64,000 bases of DNA, from NCBI GenBank assembly GCA_037318855.1, contig CP134874.1, positions 1,054,598 to 1,118,597 on the forward strand, read 5' to 3'. This DNA comes from Candidatus Sedimenticola sp. (ex Thyasira tokunagai). Its GTDB lineage: Bacteria > Pseudomonadota > Gammaproteobacteria > Chromatiales > Chromatiaceae. Positions 36,385 through 45,266 of this stretch are shown here, in pieces. Both the position numbers and the translations under genes were made by a program. Position 1 is the stretch's first letter; each line of letters opens with the position of its first letter. The notes below the pieces were generated by a model that made no database searches, was not told the origin of the DNA, and saw nothing but the letters and a program-made list of their open reading frames with translations.

Positions 36385-37749
36385 TTAGTCATTTCCTACA
36401 CCGGTATTTTGCAGTAATCGCCGGTATTCGGGGTGAAGCCGTAGCAACTCTTTACCCGCATCGATCAGTTGTATCGGGATACCTTGAGGGAGGGAAAAGT
36501 CTGTTCGCACCGAGGTAAGCCTGGCTCTTACCACCGGATCTGCGACTTCATCCAGGTGCAGTTCGATAAAATAGAGTTCCGTCCCCTTGCAGTCATCACT
36601 GCTCTGGCAACCTGCCTGCTGCATCTCCCCGACCCATTTTGGCAGATTGTTGCGCAGATACTCCAGGGTTTCGAAATTGTAGTTTTCCAAGGGCGCGGTG
36701 GTGGCGGCATCCAGTACCGCTTCAACGGGGGGGGTGGCTGCTGACAGCTCCCATTTTGAAGGTGTCGTGGCAGATGCATCTACGGTGATCAGCACGATAT
36801 GTTTGACCTGTTCCTGATTAAATTGTTGTAGCGTATTCCACATCCCCTCTTCAACTTCAATGCGATCAATGATGGCGCGAAGACCCAGATTATCCGTCAA
36901 GCCGCCATCGAGAAGGTGGATGTAGGGGTGCTTCTCCCTATCAAGGTAGTTCTTCATATAGTTGGCGGCGCGGCTGCGGCGAGAGTTTGGCTCCTTCTGA
37001 TGTGCTGCCTGCTGAATCCACTCAGGTGTAGTGTAACCACAGCTGTTGGCCCGGTTGGTCAGGGTGATTGGTGTGAAAATCAGTGGTATGGCGCTGGAGG
37101 CGGCGACAGCCCTGGCAATAGGAAAACCCTGGGTGTCAGAGCAGATCAGTGCAAACTGTCCGCTGGTGAAGGAGAATCGACCACCCTTGAACAGGTCAGT
37201 CGCGTTGATCTGAATATAGGGCCCCTCGCTGTCCAGTAACTGACTCAACGACGCATCGCCAAAGAGCCGTTTACGCAGGTACTCATCAAGCAGATCACCG
37301 GAGCCGAAAGTGTCGGAGCTGAGTCTTGAGAGGGAGCTGGGTGAGAGCAGGGTGCTTTTTAGTTCCCGCGATACGTCGCGCTCAAGGAAGCCCTTTTTGA
37401 AATCCCGAAACAGCCGGTCACCATAAAGTCCGAAGTAGGCGGCGGTGATGCTGCCGCCGGAGACTGCTGAGATCATATCCACCTCATCCAGCAGGTTTTG
37501 ATCACCACTTCTTATCGGTGTGAGGTGGAGCTGCTCCAATACGCCGTAGGCAAGTGCCGAGGCCCGGCTTCCGCCACCTGAGAAACTGAGCAGCAGGAGA
37601 ATGTCACCGTTGTCTTTTTCTGCAAAGCCGGGCCTGGCTTCCGGCACGATAGCACCATCAAGCGCCGGATTGTCGGGGAAGCGTGCTGTACTTGCGCAGC
37701 CCGTCAGAAGTAGAAATAGCAAAAATAGGGGGGGGAATGTGTGGCTCAT
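36385..37749 (-). CDS. Patatin-like phospholipase lipoprotein
   Basis: 454 aa from the ATG at 37749, which puts the lipobox LLLTGC at about residue 16-21. The oxyanion loop SGGGSRA, nucleophile elbow AVSGGS and catalytic Asp in LDGGLTDNLG define a patatin fold with Ser-Asp dyad. It is an acyl hydrolase, anchored by lipid to the outer membrane or periplasmic face. A long C-terminal region with a possible disulfide (CQSSDDC) follows the catalytic part. It is a lone gene. Outer-membrane lipid remodelling or an exported toxin-like phospholipase are both possible. Confidence 0.88.
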   Translation of the reverse strand: MSHTFPPLFLLFLLLTGCASTARFPDNPALDGAIVPEARPGFAEKDNGDILLLLSFSGGGSRASALAYGVLEQLHLTPIRSGDQNLLDEVDMISAVSGGSITAAYFGLYGDRLFRDFKKGFLERDVSRELKSTLLSPSSLSRLSSDTFGSGDLLDEYLRKRLFGDASLSQLLDSEGPYIQINATDLFKGGRFSFTSGQFALICSDTQGFPIARAVAASSAIPLIFTPITLTNRANSCGYTTPEWIQQAAHQKEPNSRRSRAANYMKNYLDREKHPYIHLLDGGLTDNLGLRAIIDRIEVEEGMWNTLQQFNQEQVKHIVLITVDASATTPSKWELSAATPPVEAVLDAATTAPLENYNFETLEYLRNNLPKWVGEMQQAGCQSSDDCKGTELYFIELHLDEVADPVVRARLTSVRTDFSLPQGIPIQLIDAGKELLRLHPEYRRLLQNTGVGND

Positions 37750-37861
37750 GGATAAAGTTAGGCTGTTTGTTGCTTTGGGTGAAAGCATACAGCAAAACGG
37801 CGGGGGCAGTGGTTAAAGGTACGGTAGGTGTTTTTGTCTGCCAAGAGATCAACCAACCATG

Positions 37862-37962
37862 TGCAGAAAACGCGGAGGCCGCGAAAGAGAGCAGAGTACA
37901 GGGAGGTTCTCTAACGCTTTTCTCTGCGTCTCCTTTGCGTTCTCAGCGTACCGCTTTTTGAA
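37862..37962. repeat. CTCTGCG-type intergenic repeat
   Basis: AAAACGCGGAGGCCGCGAAAGAG near 37865 faces CTCTGCGTCTCCTTTGCGTTCTC near 37925. It is the same family as at 18334, 34037 and 42537. Confidence 0.65.
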
Positions 37963-37964
37963 TA

Positions 37965-39452
37965 CTATCTAGGACATTTCTTCGGACCACCGCGACATTT
38001 GTCGCCACCGTCACCACTATCGCCGCCGTCACCACCTGTAAAGGCCTGTGCAGCAGCGACTGCGTCGCCCGCGTTAAGAATGCCAGTGCCACACTTGGAG
38101 CATGATTTGGGAAATGCCCTGGCTGAAGACTTTAGCAGGTTCTCCACGTCACCCGGGGTCAATTCCGGTTTCACCGATAACATCAAGGCGGCAACGCCGG
38201 CGACATGAGGCGTGGCCATGCTGGTGCCTTGATAGTAGGCAAAGGCATCCCCTCCTGGAACCGTTGCTCCATCGTTGAGAGTGGAAAGCACACCATTTGC
38301 ACCGTCACTGCTTGTATCCCCACCGGGGGCCGAGAGATCCACCCCCCTTCCATAGTTGGAGTACCAGGCTCTTGAACCCTCCCGCGTCGTTGCTGCAACA
38401 GTCACCACATTTTTGCAGTTGGCGGGGGTAAAGCTCCGCATATCCATACCAGAGTTACCGGCGGCGACAATGACAACAGTACCGTTTTCTCGAACAGTGT
38501 TGATTGTGTTCTGCATCATTCTACTGCATGAGCCACCACCGCCAAGACTGAGATTTAACACTCTGGCGGGATTGGAGTTGATATTTGTGCCGGGTACACC
38601 TAGGCCTGCGGCCCAGAGCATACCGTCGGCGATATCCGAGGTGTAGCCTCCACATTTGCCAAGCACACGCACGGGTAAAATTCCGGAGTCAGGCGCCACA
38701 CCTGAGACTCCTGAACTGTTGTCCGTTACTGCGGCAACGGTGCCGGCGACATGCGTTCCGTGCCAACTGCTGTCATAATCTTCAGGAGGGTAACCGCCGC
38801 CACATTCACCCAGTGTCATCCAGTCACCGGGATCCTTTGCATCGCTGTCGCGACCATCGCCGTCATTGGCAACGAAGGTGTCGCCAATCATGTCGTAGCC
38901 AGGTAAAAGATTAGCTTGTAGATCCTGGTGGGGGCGATAGCCGGTGTCTATGATCGCGATATTGATATCGCTTCCGGTGTTGATGCTCCACGCTGATGGT
39001 GCAGCAATTCCGCCGGCAGCCTCAGTATAGTGCCATTGGAACTCATAGAGGGGGTCGTTAGGTGCATCTTGAGGAAAAGCGATAGGATGGAGAATCCGGT
39101 CCGGTTCCGCGTAGAGCACACCCTGTTGCTGGGAGAGCTGTGCCGCCAGCTGCTTCATGGCACGAAGACTTTTCATTCCGGTGACTTTTATCACATGGGA
39201 TTTTTTCCCGCCGGCCCTTAGGTATTTCAGCTTCCAGCCAACTTTTTTTCCTAACTCAGCCACTCTGCTGGAGGGGAACTGTTTGTTGTCGGAGAACTGC
39301 ACAATAAGCTGGTCAGTGCCGCTGAACCTGCCGACACCCTCCGCCTGCGTATCAGCGGTATAGGTCAATAGAATCATCACTGCCGTAAATCCAAACAGGA
39401 GCACGGACCCGGTGACTGTCGCAGTGTACGATCTCTGGATACAAGAATACAT
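37965..39452 (-). CDS. Secreted subtilisin-like serine protease (S8)
   Basis: 495 aa from the ATG at 39452 (AGAGGTG just upstream). An N-terminal membrane or signal segment (about 12-32), a propeptide (40-125, ending near AEPDRILHPIAF) and a catalytic domain with Asp169 (IIDTG), His231 (HGTHVAG) and Ser411 (GTSMATPH); the oxyanion Asn lies in AAGNSG. Paired cysteines suggest disulfides outside the cytoplasm. The C-terminus is a Gly/Asp-rich run ending in a Lys/Cys-rich tail (CRGGPKKCPR). It is a nutritional or processing protease; its substrate is unknown. Confidence 0.92.
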   Translation of the reverse strand: MYSCIQRSYTATVTGSVLLFGFTAVMILLTYTADTQAEGVGRFSGTDQLIVQFSDNKQFPSSRVAELGKKVGWKLKYLRAGGKKSHVIKVTGMKSLRAMKQLAAQLSQQQGVLYAEPDRILHPIAFPQDAPNDPLYEFQWHYTEAAGGIAAPSAWSINTGSDINIAIIDTGYRPHQDLQANLLPGYDMIGDTFVANDGDGRDSDAKDPGDWMTLGECGGGYPPEDYDSSWHGTHVAGTVAAVTDNSSGVSGVAPDSGILPVRVLGKCGGYTSDIADGMLWAAGLGVPGTNINSNPARVLNLSLGGGGSCSRMMQNTINTVRENGTVVIVAAGNSGMDMRSFTPANCKNVVTVAATTREGSRAWYSNYGRGVDLSAPGGDTSSDGANGVLSTLNDGATVPGGDAFAYYQGTSMATPHVAGVAALMLSVKPELTPGDVENLLKSSARAFPKSCSKCGTGILNAGDAVAAAQAFTGGDGGDSGDGGDKCRGGPKKCPR

Positions 39453-39658
39453 GAGCACCTCTCTATAATGCTTTGTATATTCAATATAGCAGTAATAAAC
39501 AGGGGGAGTTTATTTCGCGTTAGAGCTTATGAAGTACGTTCATTTTGTGTGATCTGAGCTTTACCTTCAACGTGTATATTGCCTCCCATAATCACAAGAC
39601 AAGCGCAGATGGTTTGCTCAGGGAGTTGGTGGCTATGGTAGCGATACTGTTGTTGATT

Positions 39659-40084
39659 TCAGGCTGCCGCTATAAGTGATTTGGCCCATCTTTCCATGGT
39701 GACATTGGCTACTGGCATGGGTGTCTCCATGAAGGTAACGATAAACCAATCGGCCAACTCTACTACACCGATTGAGCGTGGGCGTAGCGCCATGGAATGG
39801 GGATCCTGCAGGGTAATGCCAAAACAGAAAATAATGTTTTTTGCATCCAGGATCTCACTGTCGACTTGGCCGCCGATGACCTCATGAGTGTGTCTGAAGT
39901 GGTCAAAGGTGGCAATAAAAGCGGCAATGCTATGCGCATCAATACAGTGCTTTAAATAGTTGATGATCTCATCGGCACTGCCGAAGCGGCACTCTTCCCT
40001 TTCAATTTCCAACGTGAAGTGAGAGTGCGTTTCGTGTGATAGGAGTTGCTTCACTACCTGCTCCTCTGAGTCGATGGGTCTCAA
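39659..40084 (-). CDS. Conserved-looking protein of unknown function next to a Crp/Fnr regulator
   Basis: 141 aa, soluble, mildly acidic, with no signal or membrane helix. I do not recognise a family with confidence. It reads as an alpha/beta protein with a His-rich patch (HFRHTHEVIGG) and FCFGITLQDPHSMALRPRSIG in the middle, and normal codon use. It lies directly downstream of the Crp/Fnr gene on the same strand, with a perfect 5-4-5 palindrome 37 bases before its start, so it is probably controlled by that regulator. Metal or redox binding through the histidines is only a guess. Confidence 0.7.
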   Translation of the reverse strand: MRPIDSEEQVVKQLLSHETHSHFTLEIEREECRFGSADEIINYLKHCIDAHSIAAFIATFDHFRHTHEVIGGQVDSEILDAKNIIFCFGITLQDPHSMALRPRSIGVVELADWFIVTFMETPMPVANVTMERWAKSLIAAA

Positions 40085-40120
40085 AGGGGTTTAGGTTAGA
40101 GGGTGGCTGAGCTCCTGGCA

Positions 40121-40134
40121 TTGAGAAAACTCAA
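40121..40134. promoter_or_regulatory. FNR-like palindrome before the unknown gene
   Basis: TTGAGAAAACTCAA is a perfect inverted repeat with the TTGAN6TCAA spacing of Crp/Fnr sites; it differs from the FNR consensus only at the symmetric fifth base (G/C for T/A). It lies between the Crp/Fnr gene stop and the start of the unknown gene, centred 43 bases before that start. Confidence 0.55.
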
Positions 40135-40149
40135 TCACGTGAAGTAAGC

Positions 40150-40854
40150 TCAATCCTCGGCGATATGCCCGAGGTTGCGGATATCGAGCAAGAAGTGGTT
40201 GGGTTGGGTCTCCACCAACAGGCTCTGTCGCTTGAACTCAGCGATAGTACGGCTGGCGGTCTCGGTAGTGATGCCGAGCATGGCTCCCATATCCTCACGG
40301 GAGAAGAGTTCGCACTCACTCGTCTCTTCGTTTCGCACCAGACGAAGAAGCAGGCGGGCGATGCGCTGTTTGGCTGAACCGGTCGAGAGTTCGGTCAACC
40401 AGGCATCGGCTTCTTCGAGAGCTCTCTGCCAGCGGCTAAGTAGCTCTTGGTGGAGTTTCGGATTGGTCTGAGAGAGAGCTTGTACTACGCTGACCGGCAG
40501 GCTGCAAGCCTGGATTGGCTGAAGTGCCACCGCATCATGCTGGTAGTTCTGTCCCAGCAGTGTCTCCAACCCTATGACATCAGTGGAGCGGATCAGCCTG
40601 ACAATACGTTGAGTACCGTCTGGCAGATACTGCACCAGTTTGAGAGCACCGCTGCGAATAGTGTACATGCGGTCACCCTTATCACCTGCACGGTAGAGGG
40701 TGGAGCCCGCCGGTAGGGTATAGAGGTCGATAGGTTGGTGAATCTGATCGAAATCCTTCTCTTCCAGCCCGGCAAACAGAACTGAATTACGCAGGGTGCA
40801 ACTGATGCAGTCTGCTTCTCCATCCCAGGCGTCTTTGTCAGATATTGGTTTCAA
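40150..40854 (-). CDS. Crp/Fnr-family transcriptional regulator with partial FNR cysteine set
   Basis: 234 aa. An N-terminal cyclic-nucleotide-binding-like beta barrel (about 25-135), a dimer helix, and a winged helix with recognition helix TTETASRTIAEFK, where Glu198, Ser201 and Arg202 match the FNR residues that read TTGAT. Cys16 and Cys19 align with FNR Cys20 and Cys23 and Cys117 with FNR Cys122, but the position of FNR Cys29 is Val25. It might bind a modified cluster, or heme as in DNR/NnrR, or not sense oxygen at all. It is a good candidate to act on the FNR-type boxes at norC, norE and 40121. Confidence 0.9.
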   Translation of the reverse strand: MKPISDKDAWDGEADCISCTLRNSVLFAGLEEKDFDQIHQPIDLYTLPAGSTLYRAGDKGDRMYTIRSGALKLVQYLPDGTQRIVRLIRSTDVIGLETLLGQNYQHDAVALQPIQACSLPVSVVQALSQTNPKLHQELLSRWQRALEEADAWLTELSTGSAKQRIARLLLRLVRNEETSECELFSREDMGAMLGITTETASRTIAEFKRQSLLVETQPNHFLLDIRNLGHIAED

Positions 40855-40933
40855 AATTGATCGCTGCTATTTATTGGTTACCTTGATTAAGACTGTTTTC
40901 GCGCAAAGTTGCAAGGGTAACCAAGCCATCGCC

Positions 40934-41056
40934 GTAGGAGCCCCGCCCTCGGGGCGATGGTATTTTTGCACGGAAGGTGCGACGTTCATCGCGGCGGGGG
41001 CGCCGCTCCTACATTATGAGGCAGCAGCTTGTAGGAGCGGTTCGCCGAGCCGCTAT
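40934..41056. repeat. GTAGGAGCG palindrome, copy 7, plus a half copy
   Basis: CGTAGGAGCCCCGCCCTCGGGGCGATGG faces TTCATCGCGGCGGGGGCGCCGCTCCTACA (to 41013). A single arm TGTAGGAGCGGTTCGCCGAGCCG follows from 41031, its end touching the trpB2 stop region. Confidence 0.85.
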
Positions 41057-42405
41057 CAGCCAACCTGGGGCAGATGCGCCAGAGATTCTTTGATCGCCTC
41101 CTCAGGATATGCAAAGTCCTCCAGTTCACCGGCAAAGTAGCGGTCATAGGAGCTCATGTCGAAGTGGCCGTGGCCGGAGAGGTTAAACAGCAAAGTCTTG
41201 GACTCGCCGGTCTCGGCACAGCGCTTGGCCTCACGGATGGTGGCGGCGATGGCGTGGGTCGATTCCGGCGCAGGTACTATGCCTTCACTGCGGGCAAACA
41301 GCACACCGGCCTCAAAGGTCTCCAGCTGGGGTACAGCCATTGCACTGATCAGCCCTTCGTTATAGAGCTGGCTCACCAGAGCGGAGTCACCGTGGTAGCG
41401 TAGGCCACCGGCATGGATACCCGGCGGCATAAAGTCGTGACCGAGCGTGTACATCTTCAGTAGCGGTGTCATGCCGATGGCATCGCCAAAATCATAGGCG
41501 TAGTTGCCTCGGGTGAGGGTGGGGCAGGAGGTGGGCTCAACAGCCACCAGTTCGACCTCTTTTCCTGCTGCCTTATCGGCAAAGAAAGGGAAGGCGATAC
41601 CGCCGAAGTTGGAGCCGCCGCCGCAGGGGGCGAAGACCATATCCGGGTAGTCACCTACCATCTCCAGTTGCTTCTTCGCCTCTTGACCGATCACCGTCTG
41701 GTGCAACAGTACGTGGTTGAGCACGGAGCCCAGCGCATAGTTGGTGTCACTGCGCCCGGCGGCGATCTCCACCGCCTCGGAGATGGCTGCACCAAGTGAA
41801 CCCTCTGAGTCTGGATTAGCGGCAAGCATCTGACGTCCGGCCTCGGTCAGGTTGGATGGACTTGCGTGGACATCAGCACCCCAGGTTCTCATCATGGATC
41901 GACGGTAGGGTTTTTGCTCGTAGCTGATTTTCACCATAAAGACTTCAACATCCAGTCCGAACATCTGGCCGGCCAGGGCGAGTGAGCAGCCCCACTGTCC
42001 TGCGCCGGTCTCGGTGGTGAGGCGTTTGATGCCCGCCTGCTTGTTGTAGTAGGCCTGGGGAATGGCGGTATTGGGTTTGTGAGAGCCGGCAGGGCTTACC
42101 GCTTCGTTTTTGTAGTAGATCTTTGCCGGGGTGTTGAGCGCCTTTTCCAGACGGTGGGCACGATAGAGGGGGGCGGGGCGCCACAGACGCAGCGCCTCGT
42201 TCACCTCTTCCGGAATGGGGATCCAGCGCTCCTGGCTCATCTCCTGTTTGATCAACTCTTCCGGGAAGATTGCTGCCAGGGCGTCGGGCCCCACCGGATT
42301 GCCATCCGGCCCTAGTGGAGGGGCGGGCGGATTGGGAAAATCCGCCATGACGTTATACCAGTGAGTGGGCATATCGGACTCTTGTAGAAGAATCTTGGTA
42401 TTCAT
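41056..42405 (-). CDS. TrpB2-type tryptophan synthase beta-like protein
   Basis: 449 aa from the ATG at 42405. It belongs to the longer, TrpA-independent TrpB2 group: [20 protein letters not shown] at the N-terminus, PLP lysine in [14 protein letters not shown], and the phosphate loop [10 protein letters not shown]. It catalyses the beta-replacement of serine with indole. No trpA or other trp gene is nearby, so it may salvage free indole, possibly from the environment or a host, rather than work in a TrpAB complex. That role is inference from the group. Confidence 0.9.
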   Translation of the reverse strand: MNTKILLQESDMPTHWYNVMADFPNPPAPPLGPDGNPVGPDALAAIFPEELIKQEMSQERWIPIPEEVNEALRLWRPAPLYRAHRLEKALNTPAKIYYKNEAVSPAGSHKPNTAIPQAYYNKQAGIKRLTTETGAGQWGCSLALAGQMFGLDVEVFMVKISYEQKPYRRSMMRTWGADVHASPSNLTEAGRQMLAANPDSEGSLGAAISEAVEIAAGRSDTNYALGSVLNHVLLHQTVIGQEAKKQLEMVGDYPDMVFAPCGGGSNFGGIAFPFFADKAAGKEVELVAVEPTSCPTLTRGNYAYDFGDAIGMTPLLKMYTLGHDFMPPGIHAGGLRYHGDSALVSQLYNEGLISAMAVPQLETFEAGVLFARSEGIVPAPESTHAIAATIREAKRCAETGESKTLLFNLSGHGHFDMSSYDRYFAGELEDFAYPEEAIKESLAHLPQVG

Positions 42406-42536
42406 GCAGTTGGCTCCATATTGCTTGTATCGGCTTGCTATTGGTGGTTTTGATCTTTTTACAGCCTCGCACAATCTTCACATACAAGCTGTTAAGTCGC
42501 CAGCTTTACGTTAACGTAAACTGCCAAAAGTTTGTA

Positions 42537-42770
42537 GGGCACACAGAGAACCACAGGCTAGACTGTGAAAAACTTAAGTTGCGGTATCCCCCCTGTAGAA
42601 GTGGCGCCCTCGCCGCGATGAACGTCGCACACTCCCTGCAAAAGCCCATCGCCCCGAGGGCGGGGCTCCTACAGCAGGTCACAGGACTTATGTGCGTACA
42701 TCATCACCGGGCAACACTTTGAAAAGGACCATCTCTGTGTGCTCTGTGTTCCAAGAGAACTAACGCAACA
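42537..42770. repeat. CACAGAG repeat interrupted by GTAGGAGCG palindrome (copy 8)
   Basis: GGGCACACAGAGAACCACAGGC (from ~42537) and CTCTGTGTGCTCTGTGTTCC (to ~42752) are inverse parts of the CAGAG repeat. Between them lies TGTAGAAGTGGCGCCCTCGCC facing GGGCGGGGCTCCTACA (42594-42673). It looks like one small element inserted into another, in the gap before uup. Confidence 0.7.
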
Positions 42771-42839
42771 GATAAACACGGTTTCAGGGTACAATCACGC
42801 CCCTCTGATCTATCTGCAAATTATCACCTGAGGTATCTC

Positions 42840-44735
42840 ATGGCGCTTCTCACTCTGCGCAACCTTCAACTTGGCTTTGGCGGCCCACTCCTGCTCGACG
42901 GCGTCGACCTCTCAATAGAGCGGGGTGAGCGTATTTGTCTGTTGGGCCGTAACGGTGCAGGTAAATCGACCCTGATGAAGCTGATTGCCGGAGAGCTACA
43001 GGCCGATGATGGGGAGTTCTCACTGCAGCAGAGCGCTCGGGTAACCCGCCTTACCCAGGAGGTGCCTGAGGGGCTTGTCGGTTCGGTGTTTGATGTGGTG
43101 GCAGGTGGCCTTGGCGGCCTCGGCGATTTGGTGCGGAACTACCATCATGTGAGTGTGCAGCTTGCTACAGACTATAGTGACGAGTTGCTGGAGCAACTCT
43201 CACGCGTACAGCATGATCTGGAAGCTGCAGATGGCTGGCAGAGTGAACAGCGGGTGGAGACGGTGATTTCGCGTCTATCCCTCGATCCCGATATTGAATT
43301 CCAAGCCCTCTCCGGTGGCCTCAAGCGCCGGGTGCTCTTGGCCAGAGCGTTGGTGCAGGGACCCGATCTGCTGCTGCTGGATGAGCCCACCAACCATCTG
43401 GATATCGAGTCCATCGATTGGCTGGAAGAGTTTCTTCTGGGTTATGACGGTACCCTCCTGTTCGTTACCCATGACCGCATGTTCCTGCGCAAGCTGGCGA
43501 CCCGTATCCTTGAACTGGACCGGGGGCAGATTACCGATTGGCCGGGGGACTACGAAAACTTCCTGCGCCGTAAAGCGGAGATGCTCAACGCAGAGGAGAA
43601 GGCCAATGCCCGCTTTGACAAGAAGCTGGCCCAGGAAGAGGTGTGGATTCGCCAGGGGATCAAGGCCCGGCGTACTCGTAACGAAGGGCGGGTGCGGGCG
43701 CTAAAGGCGATGCGCGAGGAGCGCGGCTCACGCCGTGAACAGTCAGGCACCGTGAACATGGCCCTGCAGGGTGCTGAGCGTTCCGGCAAGCTGGTGGTTG
43801 AGGTGGAGGGGTTGACCTATGCTTGGGACAACGAGCCGGTGGTGAAGGATCTTACTACCACCATTCTGCGTGGTGACCGCATCGGTATTATTGGCCCCAA
43901 TGGTGCGGGCAAGACCACTCTGCTCAACCTGCTATTGGGGAAACTTGAGCCCGACAGCGGCAAAGTAAAACAGGGTACCAAGTTGGCGGTAGCCTACTTC
44001 GATCAGCTGCGAGCGGTGCTGGACGAGGAGAAGACGGTACAGGACAACGTCGCCGGGGGCTCCGATCAGGTGGAGATCAACGGCCACTCAAAACATGTGA
44101 TCAGCTATCTGCAGGATTTCCTTTTCGCTCCCGACCGCGTCCGTCAGCCGGTCAAGGCGCTCTCCGGTGGTGAACGCAATCGCCTGTTGCTGGCGCGCCT
44201 GTTCGCCAAGCCGGCCAATGTGCTGGTGATGGACGAGCCCACCAACGATCTGGATGTAGAGACCCTGGAACTGCTCGAGGAGCTGCTGCTCAACTACCAG
44301 GGCACCCTGCTGCTGGTGAGCCATGACCGCGCTTTTCTCAATAATGTGGTTACCAGTACCCTGGTGTTTGAGGGAGACGGATGCATTAACGAGTATGTGG
44401 GCGGCTATGACGACTGGTTGTGGCAGCGCCAAGCCGCGGAAAAATCGAAAGCTGAGAAGAAAGCAGCACCCAAAGTAGCAAATAAGCCGGTGGGTGAGGC
44501 TGCTGTTAAAGCAAAAAAACTGAGCTACAAAGATCAGCGTGAGTTGGATGCCCTGCCGAAAAGGCTTGAAGAGCTGGAGGCGAACATTGATCAGTTGCAG
44601 GCGGCAATGTCTGATCCCACCTTCTACCAGCAGTCAGCGGAAGAGATGGCCAAGGCAAATGAGCAGTTGCAGTCGCTGGAGATGGAGCTTGCCGGGGCCT
44701 ATGAGCGCTGGGAGGCGCTGGAGGCATTGTTGTAA
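42840..44735 (+). CDS. uup: ABC-F family ATPase Uup
   Basis: 631 aa. Two ABC domains in one chain with Walker A GRNGAGKST and GPNGAGKTT, signatures LSGGLKRR and LSGGERNR, and two Walker B sites in LLLDEPTNHLD and LVMDEPTNDLD; no membrane part. The long inter-domain linker and C-terminal coiled coil (about 530-631, KDQRELDALPKRLEELEANIDQL) mark Uup rather than EttA or YheS. It binds ribosomes or DNA, affecting translation and transposon excision in E. coli. Its stop codon overlaps the first base of a MITE-like element. Confidence 0.94.
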   Translation: MALLTLRNLQLGFGGPLLLDGVDLSIERGERICLLGRNGAGKSTLMKLIAGELQADDGEFSLQQSARVTRLTQEVPEGLVGSVFDVVAGGLGGLGDLVRNYHHVSVQLATDYSDELLEQLSRVQHDLEAADGWQSEQRVETVISRLSLDPDIEFQALSGGLKRRVLLARALVQGPDLLLLDEPTNHLDIESIDWLEEFLLGYDGTLLFVTHDRMFLRKLATRILELDRGQITDWPGDYENFLRRKAEMLNAEEKANARFDKKLAQEEVWIRQGIKARRTRNEGRVRALKAMREERGSRREQSGTVNMALQGAERSGKLVVEVEGLTYAWDNEPVVKDLTTTILRGDRIGIIGPNGAGKTTLLNLLLGKLEPDSGKVKQGTKLAVAYFDQLRAVLDEEKTVQDNVAGGSDQVEINGHSKHVISYLQDFLFAPDRVRQPVKALSGGERNRLLLARLFAKPANVLVMDEPTNDLDVETLELLEELLLNYQGTLLLVSHDRAFLNNVVTSTLVFEGDGCINEYVGGYDDWLWQRQAAEKSKAEKKAAPKVANKPVGEAAVKAKKLSYKDQRELDALPKRLEELEANIDQLQAAMSDPTFYQQSAEEMAKANEQLQSLEMELAGAYERWEALEALL

Positions 44736-45058
44736 CTCAAGTTTCGGAGTTCATTAGCCCCCTCTCCCTCAGGAGGGTGTCGCAAAAGTCCCCTCTCCCC
44801 TGCGGGGAGAGGGCTAGGGTGAGGGGGATCAATAGGTAACTTATTGATTTAATACACCCTCATCCTAACCTTCTCCCTCGTAGGGAGAAGGCATTTGTGC
44901 TTTTACGACACCCTCCTCAGGGAGAGGGTTGGGGTGAGGGGATGTTGAAAAGCTAACGCTCTGATTCTTCTATTTTCCCTCATCCTAGCCTTCTCCCTGA
45001 GGGAGAAGGGACGGTCTATCCAAGCCTTTTAGGTCATTTGAACTCCGAAACTTGAGTT
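44734..45058. mobile_element. 325-bp MITE-like element with 20-bp perfect inverted ends
   Basis: AACTCAAGTTTCGGAGTTCA (44734-44753) and its exact inverse (45039-45058) bound a block of CCCTCTCCC/GGGAGAGGG palindromic repeats. The internal part 44790-44910 matches the single repeat at 34140-34262 in inverse orientation. It has no ORF. It begins at the uup stop codon. A similar TTTCGGAGTTTAT fragment appears near 54172. Confidence 0.78.
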
Positions 45059-45266
45059 GTAGATACTATTAAAGGAGAAGTGAGACCCAGACTACTCACT
45101 GTGAGGTGCTGTCGTAATCGGGAAGGCTGTTCCGACACAATGCGTACCACATCACATATAGAGGGAAAACTGGAGAAATAAGGCTGCAAATCTGGAAGTT
45201 GAGTCTAGAATTACAGTTAGGTGGCTGTCGCTCCGTTTTTCCTGTTTTAGCTACCGGGAGTTTAAG

